Virus record (IMG/VR): IMGVR_UViG_3300045738_000492
Coordinates: 1-24,591 of that record
Strand: one strand, 5' to 3'
DNA: 24,591 bases
From: a virus
The number at the start of each line of letters is the position of its first letter. Within the stretch, counting starts at the first letter, position 1. Below, one piece after another: positions 24,004-24,591 of this stretch. The notes beneath the pieces were generated by a model, which did not search any database, had not been told where the DNA came from, and saw only the letters and a list, made by a program, of their open reading frames with translations. The translations under genes and the position numbers were made by a program.

Positions 24004-24591
24004 TTATTTTGCTTCTAACGCTTCTACTTTTGCAGTTAATTCTTGTACTGCCTTGATTAGAGGTGTAATTAATTCTGTTTCACCAAGTTCTTGCATACCA
24101 TCTTTACCCTCACTCCATACTGGAAATTCTGAGTGACCAGCCTTATCCATAGCTTCTTTTACTTCTTGAGCTATGAATCCATAATGTTTTCTATCTGGAT
24201 TTTTTCTTTCAGTTTCATTTTTATCATATCCTGTAAATTCTTTTGGATATTCACTTGGTGCTTTTTTCTTATATATAACTGGTCGTAGGTTTTTGATAAA
24301 TGATAATCCTAAATCACTATCTTCAATATCTTTTTTGATTCTTATATCAGATGAATGCGACCATGTGGCATTCTCACCAAAATCACAAGTAATAAAATCA
24401 GATGCTCTTCCAATTTTAACTGTTTCTGTACCCGCCCCAGCAAAAGCATTACTTGCATCCACACCAGCTCCAATAACTATTTCATAAGTGACATCAACAG
24501 CACTTGCCTCGGTATGGAAACCAACAAATACATTATTTGTCCCCGTTGTAATAGTATCACCAGCACCAGCACCAATTGCGACATTGTGATT
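24004..24591 (-). CDS. Tail fibre/spike C terminus with S74 intramolecular chaperone (partial)
   Basis: The frame stays open to the window edge, so the N terminus is missing; 195 residues are visible. The first part has repeats of N-V-A-I-G-A-G and N-V-F-V-G type, like trimeric beta-structured fibre or adhesin stalks. Then comes the Peptidase_S74 autocleaving chaperone: S-D-I-R-I-K-K-D-I (nucleophile Ser codon 24349-24351, partner Lys codon 24334-24336), L-x-F-I-K-N-L-R-P-V-x-Y, G-F-I-A-Q-E-V, and a C-terminal coiled coil. In endosialidase-type fibres this domain trimerises the fibre and cuts itself off at the Ser. An internal GTG near 24462 is not the real start because the reading frame and fibre repeats continue upstream. 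Confidence 0.88.
   Translation of the reverse strand, partial: NHNVAIGAGAGDTITTGTNNVFVGFHTEASAVDVTYEIVIGAGVDASNAFAGAGTETVKIGRASDFITCDFGENATWSHSSDIRIKKDIEDSDLGLSFIKNLRPVIYKKKAPSEYPKEFTGYDKNETERKNPDRKHYGFIAQEVKEAMDKAGHSEFPVWSEGKDGMQELGETELITPLIKAVQELTAKVEALEAK

Noticed and set aside
24004-24462. Fibre gene starting at the internal GTG near 24462
   Set aside because: The frame and N-V-x-I-G type fibre repeats continue to the window edge; the gene is partial.
1-24591. CRISPR arrays, tRNA genes, insertion sequences, integrase or attachment sites
   Set aside because: I looked for direct repeat arrays, cloverleaf-like segments, transposase or recombinase motifs and terminal repeats on both strands and saw none.

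Overview
This window is a stretch of a tailed-phage genome, or of a prophage cut from one. It is AT-rich (about two thirds A+T by eye). Genes are packed with overlaps or gaps of a few bases, there are no RNA genes, and no cellular housekeeping genes are visible. Many genes have good Shine-Dalgarno sequences (AAAGGAG or GGAG), so the host uses SD-led initiation. No host can be named from the sequence. The tail nozzle-like protein and the membrane-active internal proteins that follow it suggest a short-tailed (podovirus-like) virion. Terminase, portal and major capsid genes are not in the window and presumably lie beyond the right edge.

Layout. Bases 1-3651 (+ strand) are a replication/early-type operon: a DUF932-type protein, a Dam-type adenine methyltransferase, a DnaB-type helicase, a RuvC-like resolvase and a small unknown protein. 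It converges at a hairpin (3651-3711) on a single long minus-strand operon (24591 down to 3713). In transcription order this operon holds: the C-terminal part of a tail fibre with an S74 intramolecular chaperone; a short DUF6447-like protein; a run of very small genes including membrane proteins and a lipoprotein (candidate lysis or superinfection-exclusion cassette); a cluster of tiny Lys/Cys-rich proteins; an 854-residue tail nozzle-like protein; then virion-interior candidates of 60, 248, 267, 412, 2864 and 908 residues. The order nozzle, small protein, membrane-active core proteins, giant core proteins parallels the T7 gp12-gp16 block.

The main discovery candidate is the 2864-residue protein (6439-15033). 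Near residue 2059 it carries a D-F-D-A-D triad, preceded 39 residues earlier by R-x-P and followed by helical segments. This matches the active-site barrel of two-barrel (beta/beta-prime type) RNA polymerases, as in the giant virion RNA polymerases of crAss-like phages. It sits where T7 has its ejected core proteins. The inference is a virion-packaged, injected single-chain RNA polymerase, with the 908-residue protein (start overlapping its stop) as a co-ejected partner.

Several small genes shorter than 60 codons were found by reading the minus strand directly: 20757-20930, 21349-21495, 21515-21694, 21923-22069 and, less surely, 22952-23023. Several longer open frames were given corrected starts from their ribosome-binding sites or coupling overlaps.
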